A program made the translations under genes and the position numbers. From assembly GCA_947446285.1 (NCBI GenBank), contig CANFGH010000006.1, forward strand, positions 1 through 59,790: a stretch of 59,790 nucleotides of DNA, read 5' to 3'. This DNA comes from Chloroflexota bacterium. GTDB taxonomy: Bacteria; Chloroflexota; UBA11872; UBA12225. Shown piece after piece: positions 9,464-18,468 of the stretch (position 1 is the stretch's first letter; each line of letters opens with the position of its first letter). Below the pieces are notes generated by a model. That model worked only from the letters and a program-made list of their open reading frames with translations, ran no database searches and was not told where the DNA came from.

Positions 9464-10114
9464 GTGCCACGTGTTCTGATCGCGACGACGAATGCCCATA
9501 AGATCGAGGAACTCGGGGCGCTGCTCGGGCAGGTAGGCTGTGAATTTGTCGTGCCTGGTGACGTCGGTCTCGATGACTTCGATGTCGATGAGACCGGATC
9601 AACGCTCCTTGAGAATGCGATCCTGAAGGCGGTCACCTTTGCGCGCAAGGCCGGTATGCCTGCGTTGGCAGATGATTCTGGCCTTGAGGTTGATGCGCTG
9701 GGTGGCGAACCCGGGGTGCGAAGCAAGCGCTATGCCGGACCCGATGCAACGGACGCCGACCGGGTAAACCTGATCGTGTCAAAGCTGGCGGGCGTTGCCA
9801 ACGGTGCCCGAACGGCACGGTTTAGGACTGTTCTGGCTTTGGCAACTCCGGATGAAGTGATCGGAACTGGTACCGGATCGGTTGAGGGGCGCATCGGGCT
9901 TGAACCGTTTGGTGCCCACGGGTTTGGCTACGACCCGATCTTCCTGGTTGGCGGACATCGACCAACGATGGCGGAACTGACTCCCGACGAAAAGAATGCG
10001 ATCAGCCACCGTAGTCGGGCGGTCCAGGCGATCCTTCCGGTCCTTGACGCGTGGGTTGCGACGCAACCACCAACCGTGGCAGCCGACGGTTCCGAAGCCT
10101 CGCAAGGTGGGTAA
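9464..10114 (+). CDS. rdgB: XTP/dITP diphosphatase (RdgB/HAM1)
   Basis: A cytoplasmic house-cleaning enzyme that hydrolyses inosine and xanthosine triphosphates to monophosphates, keeping them out of nucleic acids. Visible family blocks are LIATTNAHKIEEL at the start, ETGSTLLENAILKA, ADDSGLEVDALGG (metal-binding acidic residues), GVRSKRYAG and the C-terminal GFGYDPIF. GTG 9464 is chosen because AGGA stands ten bases upstream and the protein then begins MPRVLIATTN, as in homologues; ATG 9428 would add 12 residues. 216 residues. It is followed closely by dinG. Confidence 0.92.
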   Translation: MPRVLIATTNAHKIEELGALLGQVGCEFVVPGDVGLDDFDVDETGSTLLENAILKAVTFARKAGMPALADDSGLEVDALGGEPGVRSKRYAGPDATDADRVNLIVSKLAGVANGARTARFRTVLALATPDEVIGTGTGSVEGRIGLEPFGAHGFGYDPIFLVGGHRPTMAELTPDEKNAISHRSRAVQAILPVLDAWVATQPPTVAADGSEASQGG

Positions 10115-10145
10115 CCGGGAAAGCGCCAACCGCGGAGGTGGCGCG

Positions 10146-12734
10146 GTGCGCAGGATCGGTGGTGGTCCGCCAGTGGTCGAGGACCGCTTGACCGCCGCGA
10201 TGCAACTCGCGTCGATTCTGGTCCTCGATGTCGGTGCAAATGACCGTCTCGGTCTGGGGCGACGCCTTGGGGTACCTGTGCCTTTGACAGAGCCTCGTCA
10301 TGCAAGTGGGCGCGTCCGTGAGTCCGAACTCTTCGAGAAGGCGTGTCGGGAACGCTTGGGGCGGCTCGACCTGACCTTGCTGCAGCAATTGCACCGGCTC
10401 TTGTCGAATGGGGCGACCCCCCTCGGGCCAGTGGTTGACGAGGCGATGCAGGATCGCGTTCGCCTTGGACTTAGTGGTGAGGAAAGTGACACTGCCGGGA
10501 GAGCGGTGTCGGGCGATACTTCCGATGCAGCACACTCGCCAATCCAACCCTTTGCGTCGTCGGGTGCCTTGCAGAAGTCGTCGGAACGCGTGCGCATCAG
10601 CGAGGATCAGGTCATCGCGGCTCTCGGTCCGGGCGGGTCGATCAATGACGCAATGGCGGGATACGAACCCCGGCCTGGTCAGGTTCGGATGGCGCGTGCC
10701 GTGACGCGGTCGCTCAACGATGGCTTGCGGTTGGTCATTGAGGCGGGTACCGGGACGGGGAAGAGCTTGGCGTATCTGGTGCCAGCGTCAATGTTCGCGG
10801 TCGCGAATGGCCGACGCGTCGTGATTTCCACGAACACGATTACGCTGCAGGAGCAGCTATTCAACAAGGACATCCCTGTCCTCCGCAAGGCGCTACCTCA
10901 CGACGTGCAAGTTGCGGTCCTCAAGGGACGCACGCACTACCTGTGCCTCAGGCGGTGGAGGCTCTTCCTTTCCAATGGGCTCGACGGTGCTCCCGAGCGA
11001 ATCCTGGCGGCGCGGATCGCGATCTGGGTGCGGAACACGGAGACTGGTGATCGCGGTGAACTCGCCGTTTCCGAGGCCGAGACGGCGATCTGGACGAACC
11101 ACCTCTCGGCGGATGTGATGCACTGCACGTCACGACTTTGCCGGGACAATCGCTCTGGTCGATGTTTTCTGGCCCGCGCCCGGCGCCGGGCCGAGGGCGC
11201 CCACCTGCTCGTCGTGAACCACGCCCTGCTGCTTACCGACCGCGCGATGGAAAACCCAGTCCTTCCCGAATATGACGATGTGATCCTGGATGAAGCGCAT
11301 CATCTTGAGGCGGTCGCAACCGATCAACTCGGAACCACGGTGAGTGCGCGCGAAATCGGGTTCGAACTGGCCACCCTGAGCCAACCGCAGGGCGGGACGC
11401 GTTTTGGAGGCACGGTTGCCCGGATCGCAACCGTATTTGTCGAAGCCGCCGGAGAACCCGGGCGCGAACAGATTGGGTCGATCACCGCGCCCATCCATGA
11501 GGCGTGCGAGGTGGCCCGCGTGGCGGTGTCAGCGCTTTTCGAGGCCGCGACAGGCCTGATGGACCGTGCCTCGCGAGGAGGCCGTGGGGATACGGTTGAC
11601 CGCGAGCTACGGTTGACGGAAAGCCATCGCGAAAGTGAATCGTGGGGCCCAGTGGCGATGGCGTGGGATGAAGCATCGGCGGCTCTCGCGTCGGTCGACC
11701 GTGGCTTGCAGGGCATGGTTGCGGCGTTTGACCCGTTCGTAGGGAGTTCGGAGACGGTTGATGATGCGGTAGCCGATCTGGCGGCAGCGAGACAGGCAAT
11801 CGGAGAGGCCCGTGAAAGCCTGACCCGCATCCTCGCGTCGCCTGATGACACGGAGGTCTACTGGATTGCCGGCGCTGGCCGCGAGATGACGATGCATGCC
11901 GCACCGCTTGCGGTTGACGTGCTGTTGCAGTCGAACCTGTACGAGCAGAAGTCGGCGATCATCATGACCTCGGCGACGATCCAGGTAGGCGGATCGTTCC
12001 GGCACTTCAGGCACCGCCTTGGATTGCCGCAGGACACCATGGTGCTTGAAGTCGCTTCGCCGTTCGACTACCCCAACCAGGCGCTATTGCTGGTACCTCG
12101 TGACTTGCCTGATCCGACGTCGCCGGCCCACGGCACGGTGATCCAGGACATCCTTGCTGGTGTGGCCAGTGCCATGAATGGCCGCACACTGGTGCTGTTC
12201 ACTTCGTATGCGTCACTCCGGGCGGCGCATGAGCACCTCCGCGAGATGACGCCACACCTGACAATCCTGGGGCAGGGAATTGACGGGCCACGAAGCGTGA
12301 TCCTTGACCGTTTCCGTGCCACGCCTAACGCAATCCTGCTTGGCACGAACAGTTTCTGGGAGGGCATCGATGTCGTCGGTGACGCACTGTCGTGCCTGGT
12401 GATCGTCAAACTGCCGTTTACGGTTCCGAGTGACCCGGTATTCGCCGCGCGGAGCGAGTTGCTTGAGGATTCATTCATGCAACTAGCGGTGCCCCAAGCG
12501 GTCCTTCGCCTGAAACAGGGGTTCGGCAGATTGATCCGGAGCGGCACCGATCGGGGGGTCGTGGCCATTCTCGATTCTCGTCTGGTGACGCGCCGCTACG
12601 GTCAGACATTCCTCGATTCGCTCCCTCCCGCGACCATCGTCAATTGTGGAGCGCGCGAGCTTGCTGGCTTGGTTGGTGACTGGATCACGAGGGTTCCTGA
12701 CAGTCAGGTGCCCGAGCCAGTTTCCGGATCCTGA
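10146..12734 (+). CDS. dinG: DinG-type ATP-dependent helicase with truncated N-terminal exonuclease domain
   Basis: An XPD/DinG-like superfamily 2 helicase of 862 residues. Walker A EAGTGTGKS lies near residue 200 and the DEAH box LDEAHH near 380. Cysteines that could ligate an iron-sulfur cluster occur in HYLCLRR, MHCTSRLC and SGRC between them. C-terminal helicase motifs are FTSYASLR, FWEGIDVVG and GFGRLIRSGTDRG. GTG 10146 is chosen because a perfect GGAGG lies seven bases upstream; the open frame before it overlaps rdgB. Residues 15-110 align by eye with only the distal half of the DnaQ-type exonuclease domain of Gram-positive DinG proteins. The proximal part with the DxE metal motif is missing, so nuclease activity is unlikely. 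Confidence 0.88.
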   Translation: MRRIGGGPPVVEDRLTAAMQLASILVLDVGANDRLGLGRRLGVPVPLTEPRHASGRVRESELFEKACRERLGRLDLTLLQQLHRLLSNGATPLGPVVDEAMQDRVRLGLSGEESDTAGRAVSGDTSDAAHSPIQPFASSGALQKSSERVRISEDQVIAALGPGGSINDAMAGYEPRPGQVRMARAVTRSLNDGLRLVIEAGTGTGKSLAYLVPASMFAVANGRRVVISTNTITLQEQLFNKDIPVLRKALPHDVQVAVLKGRTHYLCLRRWRLFLSNGLDGAPERILAARIAIWVRNTETGDRGELAVSEAETAIWTNHLSADVMHCTSRLCRDNRSGRCFLARARRRAEGAHLLVVNHALLLTDRAMENPVLPEYDDVILDEAHHLEAVATDQLGTTVSAREIGFELATLSQPQGGTRFGGTVARIATVFVEAAGEPGREQIGSITAPIHEACEVARVAVSALFEAATGLMDRASRGGRGDTVDRELRLTESHRESESWGPVAMAWDEASAALASVDRGLQGMVAAFDPFVGSSETVDDAVADLAAARQAIGEARESLTRILASPDDTEVYWIAGAGREMTMHAAPLAVDVLLQSNLYEQKSAIIMTSATIQVGGSFRHFRHRLGLPQDTMVLEVASPFDYPNQALLLVPRDLPDPTSPAHGTVIQDILAGVASAMNGRTLVLFTSYASLRAAHEHLREMTPHLTILGQGIDGPRSVILDRFRATPNAILLGTNSFWEGIDVVGDALSCLVIVKLPFTVPSDPVFAARSELLEDSFMQLAVPQAVLRLKQGFGRLIRSGTDRGVVAILDSRLVTRRYGQTFLDSLPPATIVNCGARELAGLVGDWITRVPDSQVPEPVSGS

Positions 12735-12806
12735 CCTGGAACCGAACGGGGGTGACGCGCGAAACGGGTGCCAGGGATGATCGCGCCAAGCCGGACCTGG
12801 AAGCGC

Positions 12807-12836
12807 TTGACAGTCGCAATGATGCCGACGTAGAGT
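12807..12836 (+). promoter_or_regulatory. Promoter of the aro leader/operon
   Basis: A perfect -35 TTGACA (12807-12812), an 18-base spacer and -10 TAGAGT (12831-12836). Transcription would start near 12842-12844, only two to four bases before the ATG of the leader peptide ORF, making that message essentially leaderless. Confidence 0.6.
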
Positions 12837-12845
12837 CGGCTGGGT

Positions 12846-12947
12846 ATGAAGGTGATCACGCCGATTTGCGCTCCCGTTGGGACACTTGTCTTGGGCAGCG
12901 TTGTGCTTGGCGGGTTTTCCTTCTATTTTTTTAGTACCCCGGTGTGA
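12846..12947 (+). CDS. Putative aro operon attenuation leader peptide (Phe/Tyr-rich)
   Basis: A 33-codon ORF beginning MKVITPIC and ending GGFSFYFFSTPV. Residues 24-29 are Phe-Ser-Phe-Tyr-Phe-Phe: five of six codons specify Phe or Tyr, the end products that typically control DAHP synthase. It lies directly downstream of a TTGACA/TAGAGT promoter and 38 bases upstream of an intrinsic terminator, in front of aroF. This is the classic arrangement of ribosome-mediated attenuation (compare pheL). The middle is hydrophobic, so a small membrane peptide is the main alternative. No Shine-Dalgarno is present, consistent with a near-leaderless start. The assignment is inference from arrangement and codon content. 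Confidence 0.6.
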   Translation: MKVITPICAPVGTLVLGSVVLGGFSFYFFSTPV

Positions 12948-12985
12948 GTTGACGGCCACGATCAGGCCGGACGCGCACCGGGAGA

Positions 12986-13013
12986 GGCAGAGGGCAAATC
13001 CTCTGCCTTTTTT
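12986..13013 (+). terminator. Intrinsic terminator (attenuator) upstream of aroF
   Basis: Perfect 8-bp stem GGCAGAGG (12986-12993) with CCTCTGCC (13000-13007), a six-base loop and a run of six T. It lies about 170 bases after the predicted transcription start and 101 bases before the aroF ATG, so it must be read through for the aro operon to be expressed. A second hairpin, CCCGGTG (12938-12944) with CACCGGG (12976-12982) enclosing CGGCC/GGCCG, stands immediately before it and overlaps the end of the leader ORF. Confidence 0.8.
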
Positions 13014-13114
13014 GTTGCCCGCCGGCATCCTTGACCGGCCCGGCTTGACACACGGGTGGGCGCAGGTGCCCGCGAACCACATGGGACGACCACGAAGAGG
13101 AGACTGGAACCGAA

Positions 13115-14188
13115 ATGATCATCAAGATGAAGCGTGGCGCGACCGATGCCCAGGTTGAGGAAGTCGAGAGGCGGATCATCGCGGAGGGGTATACGCCGAA
13201 CACGATCCGTGGCGTTGAGATGGCGGTGATCGCAGTGATCGGCAAGCGTCCCGAATGGATGATTGACACGGTGGAGTCGATGGCAGGCGTGGAGCAGGCT
13301 ATTCCGATCGAGAAGCCTTACAAGCTCGCCGCCCGGGATTTCCAGGCGGCGACCACCGAGATTCGTCTCGGTGCGGCGACGCTCGGGAGCAATGACGTTG
13401 TCATCATGGCCGGTCCTTGCACCGTTGAGACGCGTGACCAGTTGCTTGCTACCGCGCGGGGCGTGAAGGAACACGGTGGACACGTCCTGCGTGGTGGGGC
13501 TTACAAGCCGCGTTCGTCGCCATACAGTTTCCAAGGATTGGGCGAGGACGGCCTGAAGCTGCTTCAGGAGGCCCGTGAACTCTCCGGTCTGCCCATCATC
13601 ACCGAGGTGATGGAACCTGGCACGCTTGACACGGTGGTGCGCTACGCCGACGTCCTGCAGATTGGTGCGCGGAACTGCCAGAACTATCCACTGTTGCGCG
13701 AGGTGGGCCGTACCCGGACGCCGGTCATGCTGAAGCGCGGCCCGAGTGTGACGGTGGAAGAATGGATCATGGCTGCGGAGTACATCCTCCACGGCGGCAA
13801 CATGCAGGTGATGATGTGCGAGCGTGGGATCAAGACGTTCGAGAACTACACCCGGAACACGCTTGACATCTCCGCAATCCCAGTCATCAAGCGCCTCACC
13901 CACCTCCCAGTGATCGTTGACCCGAGCCATGGAACTGGCAAGTGGCACTTGGTCAAGTCGATGTGCCTGGCATCGGTGGCTGCGGGTGCCGACGGTGTCC
14001 TCATCGAAGTGCATCCAACCCCGGATACGGCGTTGTGCGATGGTGCACAGTCGCTGACGATCGAGAACTTTGCCGATGCCGCCCGGGCAATCGCCCAGGT
14101 TGCAGCGGCGGTCGGACGCTCAGTCCCCGGTTTCGAACCTGATGGGAGCCGCACTGGAGCTGCAGTCACGAGGGTTGCCGTGGCATGA
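13115..14188 (+). CDS. aroF: 3-deoxy-7-phosphoheptulonate (DAHP) synthase, type I-beta with N-terminal regulatory domain
   Basis: First enzyme of the shikimate pathway: phosphoenolpyruvate plus erythrose-4-phosphate to DAHP. 357 residues. An N-terminal ferredoxin-like domain (about 1-70, MIIKMKRGATDAQVEEV) is followed by the catalytic barrel with GPCTVE, LRGGAYKPRSSPYSFQG, NCQNYPLL, LKRGPS and DPSHGTGK. In Thermotoga-type enzymes the extra domain mediates Tyr/Phe feedback inhibition, which would complement the Phe/Tyr-rich leader upstream. The ATG is preceded by GAGGAGA. The stop codon overlaps the aroA start (ATGA), indicating translational coupling. First gene of aroF-A-E-C-K-B. Confidence 0.95.
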   Translation: MIIKMKRGATDAQVEEVERRIIAEGYTPNTIRGVEMAVIAVIGKRPEWMIDTVESMAGVEQAIPIEKPYKLAARDFQAATTEIRLGAATLGSNDVVIMAGPCTVETRDQLLATARGVKEHGGHVLRGGAYKPRSSPYSFQGLGEDGLKLLQEARELSGLPIITEVMEPGTLDTVVRYADVLQIGARNCQNYPLLREVGRTRTPVMLKRGPSVTVEEWIMAAEYILHGGNMQVMMCERGIKTFENYTRNTLDISAIPVIKRLTHLPVIVDPSHGTGKWHLVKSMCLASVAAGADGVLIEVHPTPDTALCDGAQSLTIENFADAARAIAQVAAAVGRSVPGFEPDGSRTGAAVTRVAVA

Positions 14189-15678
14189 GTGGCGAACGTG
14201 GTACCCAGCATCCCTGGACCGCTGAACCATCGTTCGTTCGCAATCCAAGCGACGCGGGGCTGCATGGCGGCATGCGGGTAGTGCGTGCCGTCGGGCACTT
14301 GTCGGGGGCACTGACCGTGCCCGGTGACAAGAGCATCACGCATCGGGCGGTGATGCTCAACGCCATCGCAACTGGAACCGCGACCGTCACCGGTGCCGGG
14401 CTCGGTGGCGATTGCCTGTCGACGGCTGGCGCGATGCGGATGCTGGGTGCGCGCGTGCGTCGTCGGTGGGCGTCGGGCGAACTGACTGACGACCTCCGCC
14501 GCGACCCCGTGACGGGAGTGGACACCCGGGACGACGCGGTGCTGCTGGTGGAAGGCGCGGGACTGCATGGGTTGCGGGAACCCGCGGATGTGATCGACGC
14601 CGGGAACTCGGGAACGACGGCCAGGCTGCTGACCGGCATTCTGTCGGGACAGCCATTCTTTAGCGTGCTGACTGGTGACGGTTCGCTTCGGGGACGACCG
14701 ATGGGCCGGGTGATCGCACCGCTTGCGGTCATGGGTGCCCAGGTTCGCGGACGCGCTGGTTCAACGCTTTTGCCGCTGTCGATCGCTCCCGCCCAATTGC
14801 AGGGGACGAGCATCGAGATTCCAGTGGCGAGTGCGCAACTCAAGTCGGCGCTGATCCTTGCCGGTCTGTACGCGTCTGGCGAGACGGTGGTCATTTCGCC
14901 CGAAGAGAGTCGTGATCACACCGAGCGGATGCTCACAGCGCAAGGGGCGGACGTGCGGACCCAGGGGATGGCGGTCCGGGTGCGCCGGCCGTCTGGTCTC
15001 CGGGCAATCGATGTTGATGTACCGGGAGATATCTCCAGTGCGGCCTTCTGGCTCGTGGCGGCCTGCATGCACCCGGATGCGACCGTGACGGTGCGGAATG
15101 TCGGGGTGAACCCGACCAGGACGGGCATCATCGATGCCTTGACCCTCATGGGCGCGACCATCACGGTGACGAACGAGAGGACGGTTGGAGGTGAGCCGGT
15201 CGCAGACCTGACGGCATCGTCGTGCCGGTTGCGTGGCGTGCACATCGGCGGACCGATCATCCCGCGGCTCATCGACGAGGTGCCAATCCTTGCGGTGGCG
15301 GCGTCGGTTGCTTCAGGCACCACGACGATCCGGGACGCGGCGGAATTGCGGGTGAAGGAAAGTGACCGGCTGCATGCCGTTGCGACCCACCTCGCAATGT
15401 TGGGAGTAGCGGTCTCGGAACATCCGGATGGGCTGACCATCACTGGTGGGCGCATCGCGGGTGGCGAGGTGGCAAGCGAAGGTGACCACCGCATTGCGAT
15501 GGCGCTCGCCATTGGTGCCCTCGTCGCAACCGGGCCGGTGCACATCAGCGGAGCGGCGGCCGTGGACATCTCCTACCCGGCGTTCTGGCCGACGCTGTCA
15601 AGAATCGCTCCGGGTTGCTTTGGCGATGCCCCAACGGGCCAGGGTGATCGTGGTGCGAAGGACGGGTCTGGGAAATGA
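14185..15678 (+). CDS. aroA: 3-phosphoshikimate 1-carboxyvinyltransferase (EPSP synthase)
   Basis: Transfers the enolpyruvyl group of phosphoenolpyruvate to shikimate-3-phosphate. Family blocks visible are VPGDKSITHRAVML (substrate-binding Lys and Ser), DAGNSGTTARLL, GDGSLRGRPMG, PVASAQLKSALILAG, VPGDISSAAFWL, DEVPILAVAAS and RVKESDRL. 497 residues from the ATG that overlaps the aroF stop. Met30 at 14272 would give 468 residues, closer to the usual 430-450, and MRVVRAVGHLSGALTVPG begins as homologues do. The C-terminus carries a short non-conserved tail. The stop overlaps the aroE start by four bases. Confidence 0.94.
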   Translation: MSGERGTQHPWTAEPSFVRNPSDAGLHGGMRVVRAVGHLSGALTVPGDKSITHRAVMLNAIATGTATVTGAGLGGDCLSTAGAMRMLGARVRRRWASGELTDDLRRDPVTGVDTRDDAVLLVEGAGLHGLREPADVIDAGNSGTTARLLTGILSGQPFFSVLTGDGSLRGRPMGRVIAPLAVMGAQVRGRAGSTLLPLSIAPAQLQGTSIEIPVASAQLKSALILAGLYASGETVVISPEESRDHTERMLTAQGADVRTQGMAVRVRRPSGLRAIDVDVPGDISSAAFWLVAACMHPDATVTVRNVGVNPTRTGIIDALTLMGATITVTNERTVGGEPVADLTASSCRLRGVHIGGPIIPRLIDEVPILAVAASVASGTTTIRDAAELRVKESDRLHAVATHLAMLGVAVSEHPDGLTITGGRIAGGEVASEGDHRIAMALAIGALVATGPVHISGAAAVDISYPAFWPTLSRIAPGCFGDAPTGQGDRGAKDGSGK

Positions 15679-16574
15679 GCATGGATGCGGTGCACGGCAC
15701 GCCGGGAAGGCTGGCAGGAGTAATCGGGTGGCCGCTGGGGCATTCGATCAGCCCGGCATTCCAGCAACCGGCGTTCGACGCGTGCGGTCTTGTGGTTTCC
15801 TACCGCGCAGTGCCCGTGCCGCCGGAAGACCTTGAGGAATTCATTGCCGGCTTGCGGACTTCGGATGCGCCCGTTTGGCTTGGCGTGAATGTGACGATCC
15901 CTCACAAGGAGGCCGTCGCGAAGCTGGTGGATGACGTCACTGAGGAGGCGAGACTCATCGGGGCCGTGAACACCGTGATCTGCAACGGTGGTCGGTTGAC
16001 AGGTCACAACACCGACGCCGAGGGGTTCCTTCGCGGCCTGACTGTCGATGGCAAGTTCGACCCGGCTGGGGCCAGGACGCTCGTGATCGGATCCGGAGGT
16101 GCGTCACGGGCGATCTGCGTCGCGCTGTTGCAAGCAGGTGTCCACAAGCTGTCCATTGCGAACCGGTCGCCAGAGCGTGCCGAGGCGCTGGTCTGGCACC
16201 TGCAAGGTGCGTTTCCGGGCCGGGAGATCGAACCATTGCCGTTTGACGCAGGGGTGTTCCGGGAACTGCTTCGGTCGACGGATCTGCTCGTGAACACGAC
16301 GAGCATCGGCATGGCCCACGGGCCGTCGCCGGAGACCTCACCGGTGCCAGTGGATGCGATTGGTCCGGGGTTGGTTGTCTACGACCTTGTCTACAATCCG
16401 GCGGAAACACCATTGCTCCGGGCGGCCCGGAAGGCTGGCGCGGTTCCGGTTGAGGGATTGCCGATGCTGATCTATCAGGGAGCGGCGAGTTTCAGGCGGT
16501 GGACGGGGGTTGTTGCGCCGGTGGATGTCATGTTCGCCCACGGTCGGCGTGCCTTGGCGGCAAGGAATTCGTAG
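15675..16574 (+). CDS. aroE: Shikimate dehydrogenase (NADP+)
   Basis: Reduces 3-dehydroshikimate to shikimate. 299 residues. The shikimate-binding domain shows [26 protein letters not shown] (catalytic Lys) and [14 protein letters not shown] (catalytic Asp). The cofactor domain has GSGGASRAI and NRSPERAE, the latter pointing to NADP(H) preference. C-terminal [21 protein letters not shown] is typical. Its ATG overlaps the aroA stop (ATGA). It stands 113 bases before aroC, the largest gap within the aro operon; no terminator or promoter is evident in that gap. Confidence 0.95.
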   Translation: MSMDAVHGTPGRLAGVIGWPLGHSISPAFQQPAFDACGLVVSYRAVPVPPEDLEEFIAGLRTSDAPVWLGVNVTIPHKEAVAKLVDDVTEEARLIGAVNTVICNGGRLTGHNTDAEGFLRGLTVDGKFDPAGARTLVIGSGGASRAICVALLQAGVHKLSIANRSPERAEALVWHLQGAFPGREIEPLPFDAGVFRELLRSTDLLVNTTSIGMAHGPSPETSPVPVDAIGPGLVVYDLVYNPAETPLLRAARKAGAVPVEGLPMLIYQGAASFRRWTGVVAPVDVMFAHGRRALAARNS

Positions 16575-16687
16575 TTCGCGGTTGGTCATCCCGAGAAGGG
16601 CACCGGCACTTCCACTCCACTCCGCCGTTTTGTATACGCGTCGCTTATGGCGCGATCAGGTCGTGGGCACCGGCGAGAGGGGTCCAG

Positions 16688-17851
16688 ATGGGCAATAGTT
16701 TCGGCACGATCTTCCGCGTCACGACGTGGGGCGAGTCGCATGGACGGGCGATTGGTGCGGTCATTGATGGATGTCCGTCACTGCTTCCACTTGATGAGAC
16801 GGACATCCAGCCTGACCTTGACCGGCGCGCGCCGGGGCAATCCCATCTGGTGACCCAGCGGAAGGAATCGGACACGGTCCAGATCCTTTCGGGAGTGTTC
16901 GAGGGACAGACCTTGGGTACCCCGATCAGTCTGCTGATCCCGAACGAGGATCAACGCAGCGGCGACTACCGTGAGGTCGAGCTGAAATACCGGCCGAGCC
17001 ATGCTGACTACACCTATGACGCCAAGTACGGAATCCGGGATTGGCGTGGGGGCGGCCGGACCAGTGCGCGTGAAACGGCTGCCCGTGTCGCGGCGGGTGC
17101 CGTTGCCCGCAAGGTTTTGGTACTCGGATTCGGTGTTGAGCTTGTTGCCTGGGTCTCGGCGGTTCACACCCATCAGGTGGAGTGTGATCCGCGGACCGTG
17201 ACACGCGAACTGGTTGACCAGACCCCGGTGCGCTGTCCAGATCTCGGGGTCGCTGCCGAGATGATTTCCGCCATTGAGCAGGCGCGGAAGAACGGTGATT
17301 CGCTCGGCGGTGTCGTGACGTGCGTGGTCCGCGGATGCCCTCCCGGTTGGGGCCAACCGGTATTCGATCGTCTCGAAGCCGATCTTGCCCGCGCCATGCT
17401 TAGTCTGCCGGCGACGAAGGGTTTCGAAATCGGGTCCGGTTTCGGGGGCACGATGTTGTCTGGATTAGTGCATAACGATCCGTTCTACATGGATGGCGCT
17501 CGTGTACGTACCCGAACGAACCGGAGTGGCGGTGTCCAAGGTGGCATCACCAATGGTGAAGATGTGCTGTTCCGGGTTGCGTTCAAGCCAACCGCGACGG
17601 TGATGCGTGAGCAGGAAACGGTGACGCGAACTCATGAGGCGTCGACGATTGCCGGTCGGGGACGTCACGACCCCTGTGTCCTTCCACGTGCGGTGGCATT
17701 GGTCGAGGCCATGACGGCTCTGGTGCTCGTCGATCACGCACTGCGACACGAGGCGACGCGTCCCCGTCATCCCGGTGAAGCCGGGTACTCGGTTCCCCCC
17801 GATGACTGGGGGGCAGTGTCTGACGATGATGGTGCGAGATACGGGCTGTGA
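16688..17851 (+). CDS. aroC: Chorismate synthase
   Basis: Converts 5-enolpyruvylshikimate-3-phosphate to chorismate using reduced FMN. 387 residues from ATG 16688, which gives the canonical N-terminus [19 protein letters not shown] and has GAGAGGGG upstream. Other signatures are [49 protein letters not shown] and [16 protein letters not shown]. The open frame extends upstream to 16499 but overlaps aroE there. The stop overlaps the GTG start of aroK (GTGA). Confidence 0.96.
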   Translation: MGNSFGTIFRVTTWGESHGRAIGAVIDGCPSLLPLDETDIQPDLDRRAPGQSHLVTQRKESDTVQILSGVFEGQTLGTPISLLIPNEDQRSGDYREVELKYRPSHADYTYDAKYGIRDWRGGGRTSARETAARVAAGAVARKVLVLGFGVELVAWVSAVHTHQVECDPRTVTRELVDQTPVRCPDLGVAAEMISAIEQARKNGDSLGGVVTCVVRGCPPGWGQPVFDRLEADLARAMLSLPATKGFEIGSGFGGTMLSGLVHNDPFYMDGARVRTRTNRSGGVQGGITNGEDVLFRVAFKPTATVMREQETVTRTHEASTIAGRGRHDPCVLPRAVALVEAMTALVLVDHALRHEATRPRHPGEAGYSVPPDDWGAVSDDDGARYGL

Positions 17852-18468
17852 ACTTTCACCATGTAGTGCTTGTCGGGTTGTCCGGGAGTGGAAAGTCGAC
17901 GATCGGACCACGACTGGCTCGTCGCCTTGATTTGTTGTTCATCGACACCGACAAGACGGTCGTCGCGCGCGCCGGATGTCCGATTGACGAAATCTTTGCC
18001 ACCCACGGTGAGACGACGTTTCGCACGTTCGAGCGTGAAGCGGTTCGCGAGGCCATCGCCGGTCCAAGATCGGTAATCGCCACCGGGGGAGGTGCGCCCG
18101 TCGACCCAGAGAACTTCCGTAAACTTTGGGAAGGCAATGTGGTGATCTGGTTGGACGCGCCGATGGAGGTCCTGATCTCGCGGATGGAGGGATCGCAGCG
18201 GGCAGGGCGGGAAAAGCGTCCGCTTCTGGCCCATGGTGGTGCGAGGCTTCGACTGCCGGCACTTCTCGAGGCACGTGCGCCGATCTACTTGCAGGCGCAC
18301 GTCAGGGTCGAGACCGGGGTTGTGCGTCCGGAAGTCGTGGTGACCGAGATCATCAGGCAGGTTCGTCCGGGTCAGGCACGCACGCGAAGTACTTCGCGCG
18401 TGATCGCATCCCCGTCTGCTTCACTGCGTCGAGGGAACGGTGGACAGGTCGGGAGGGCTCGCGATTGA
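17848..18468 (+). CDS. aroK: Shikimate kinase
   Basis: Phosphorylates shikimate at the 3-OH. 206 residues. P-loop GLSGSGKST at 10-18, DTD (shikimate/Mg binding) near 32, FR.FERE, and ATGGGAP (substrate-binding glycines). The lid region contains R..RPLL. The last 40 residues ([20 protein letters not shown]...) are low-complexity and beyond the usual kinase length of about 170; they run to the overlap with aroB. GTG start within the aroC stop, hence coupled translation. Confidence 0.93.
   Translation: MNFHHVVLVGLSGSGKSTIGPRLARRLDLLFIDTDKTVVARAGCPIDEIFATHGETTFRTFEREAVREAIAGPRSVIATGGGAPVDPENFRKLWEGNVVIWLDAPMEVLISRMEGSQRAGREKRPLLAHGGARLRLPALLEARAPIYLQAHVRVETGVVRPEVVVTEIIRQVRPGQARTRSTSRVIASPSASLRRGNGGQVGRARD

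Noticed and set aside
12950..13114. T-box in front of aroF
   Set aside because: No TGGNACC core precedes the terminator; the leader ORF and terminator fit ribosome-mediated attenuation better.
12962..14014. A 350-codon minus-strand open frame
   Set aside because: Antisense shadow of aroF and its leader; no ribosome-binding site or protein motif, whereas aroF is unmistakable.
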